A program made the translations under genes and the position numbers. The notes beneath the pieces were generated by a model. The model was not told where the DNA came from. It saw only the letters and a list, made by a program, of their open reading frames with translations, and made no database searches. A DNA stretch of 6,287 nt from Phenylobacterium sp. (GTDB lineage: Bacteria; Pseudomonadota; Alphaproteobacteria; Caulobacterales; Caulobacteraceae), in NCBI GenBank assembly GCA_019264505.1, contig JAHUZY010000034.1, positions 1 through 6,287 of the forward strand. The letters are read 5' to 3'. Shown piece after piece: positions 5,438 to 6,287 of this stretch (positions are counted from its first letter, which is position 1; the number at the start of each line of letters is the position of its first letter).

Positions 5438-6287
5438 GTGACTCTAGTTTCAACCTTGCTCGGTCTGGGCGCGGCCCTGCTCCCCCAGACCGCGGATGCA
5501 GCCGACCTGGCGTGGTCGCGATGGGCGGCAGACCATGTCCTGGGGACGTCGCTTGACGTCATGGTGACGCCGGCCGGCGCTGGCCTCGGCGAACGGGCTG
5601 GCCTCGCCGCCCTGCGGGAGATTTCCCGCCTCGACCGTGTGCTCAGCCGCTGGCGAGAAGACTCAGAACTCGCCGCGCTGAACCGAGCCCAGCGCAGCCG
5701 GGTCTCTGCGGAGCTCTATGCGGTGGTGGAGATGGCCGAACACTGGCGCCGCGAAACCGGCGGGGCGTTCAGCGGCCGCCTGGGAGCGGTCCCCGGGACG
5801 CCCGGCGCAGGGCAGAGGCAAGCGGCGAAGGCCGCCGAGGCGGCGATCCTGCGGCTGGACCCCACGGGGCGTGCGATTGATCGCCCTGAGGCGGTCAGGT
5901 TTGACCTGGATGGCGTGGCCAAGGGCTACATTCTGGACCGGGCCCTGGCGGCGGCTCGGCAGGCTGTCCCGGAGGCGTCCGGGCTGCTGGTCGACCTGGG
6001 CGGCGATGTCCGGGTGTGGAGCGATGAGGGCCGGGGCGCAGCCTGGCGGCTTGGGGTCGCCGATCCGGCCAGGCCCTTCGACAATGCAGAGCCTCTGCAG
6101 ACGCTGACGCTTCGGCGCGGCGCCCTGGCCTATAGCGGGCTACGCGACAGGGATGGGCGCGCCCACCACATTATCGATCCACGGTGCGGCGCCCCGGCCC
6201 GGGCGGTCACCGGGGCTGCGGTGATCGCACCGACGGCGGCCCAGGCCGACGCCCTGGCGACGGCTGTCGCGGTGATGGACCCTGAGG
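5438..6287 (+). CDS. apbE: FAD:protein FMN transferase (ApbE), 3' end beyond the window
   Basis: Starting at GTG 5438, 283 codons are open to the right edge; the family is usually about 300-340 residues, so little is missing. ApbE proteins use FAD to attach FMN covalently to Thr or Ser of extracytoplasmic flavoproteins, with Mg2+. Visible blocks are LGTSLDVMV (35-43), SRWREDSELAALNRA (70-84), RRETGGAFSG (104-113), FDLDGVAKGYILDRAL (155-170), LVDLGGDVRVW (184-194), WRLGVADP (203-210), AYSGLRDRDGRAHHIIDP (231-248) and the metal-site region AQADALATAV (268-277). The usual TSG motif reads YSG. The start is supported by AGGA (5427-5430) at 7 nt; no other ATG, GTG or TTG lies upstream in frame after the stop at 5369. 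The N-terminus (VTLVSTLLGLGAALLPQTADA) looks like a signal peptide but has no basic residue in its n-region and no lipobox. It is transcribed away from the DUF4198 gene. No flavinylation target is in the window. Confidence 0.9.
   Translation, partial: MTLVSTLLGLGAALLPQTADAADLAWSRWAADHVLGTSLDVMVTPAGAGLGERAGLAALREISRLDRVLSRWREDSELAALNRAQRSRVSAELYAVVEMAEHWRRETGGAFSGRLGAVPGTPGAGQRQAAKAAEAAILRLDPTGRAIDRPEAVRFDLDGVAKGYILDRALAAARQAVPEASGLLVDLGGDVRVWSDEGRGAAWRLGVADPARPFDNAEPLQTLTLRRGALAYSGLRDRDGRAHHIIDPRCGAPARAVTGAAVIAPTAAQADALATAVAVMDPE

Noticed and set aside
5718..6107. A 129-codon ATG-started frame on the + strand inside the apbE region
   Set aside because: It is out of frame with the ApbE protein, whose motifs run continuously from 5438 to the window end; the Arg/Ala/Pro-rich product has no features.

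Overview
The window is a GC-rich, tightly packed stretch of bacterial chromosome. Codon use, the TonB-dependent receptor and the protein families point to an alphaproteobacterium, most likely of the Caulobacterales type (Caulobacter, Phenylobacterium or Brevundimonas). That assignment is inferred from protein character, not from a marker gene. I see no tRNA, rRNA, CRISPR array, insertion sequence or sign of recent transfer.

Layout, left to right: (1) positions 2-736, + strand, the 3' part of a secreted Ca2+-dependent phosphoinositide phospholipase C-like protein (PI-PLC-C1 family), whose start lies off the window. It converges on the next gene with only 4 bp between stop codons. (2) 741-1724, - strand, a Tat-exported DUF6607-type protein. 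(3) 1742-3985, - strand, a TonB-dependent outer-membrane receptor of the hemoglobin/heme family, 17 bp upstream of gene 2 and co-transcribed with it. (4) 3986-4087, an intergenic region with a terminator-like hairpin and a Fur-like operator. (5) 4088-4534, - strand, a secreted four-EF-hand protein. (6) 4544-5344, - strand, a secreted DUF4198 protein, translationally coupled to gene 5. (7) 5345-5437, a compact divergent control region with two Fur-like palindromes and face-to-face promoters. (8) 5438 to the right edge, + strand, a GTG-started ApbE (FAD:protein FMN transferase), cut by the window end.

Genes 2 to 8 look like one metal (probably iron) acquisition locus with three transcription units: DUF4198-EF-hand, receptor-DUF6607, and apbE. 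The two leftward promoters carry closely related 28-bp operators (19/28 identical at the same alignment), so they are probably controlled by one regulator; Fur is the best guess. The receptor would bring a metal chelate into the periplasm, where DUF4198, EF-hand and DUF6607 proteins act. ApbE would attach FMN to an extracytoplasmic flavoprotein, presumably a reductase encoded just beyond the right edge. The receptor has no histidine in its plug or in the FRAP/NPNL-like region, so heme as its substrate is not secure.
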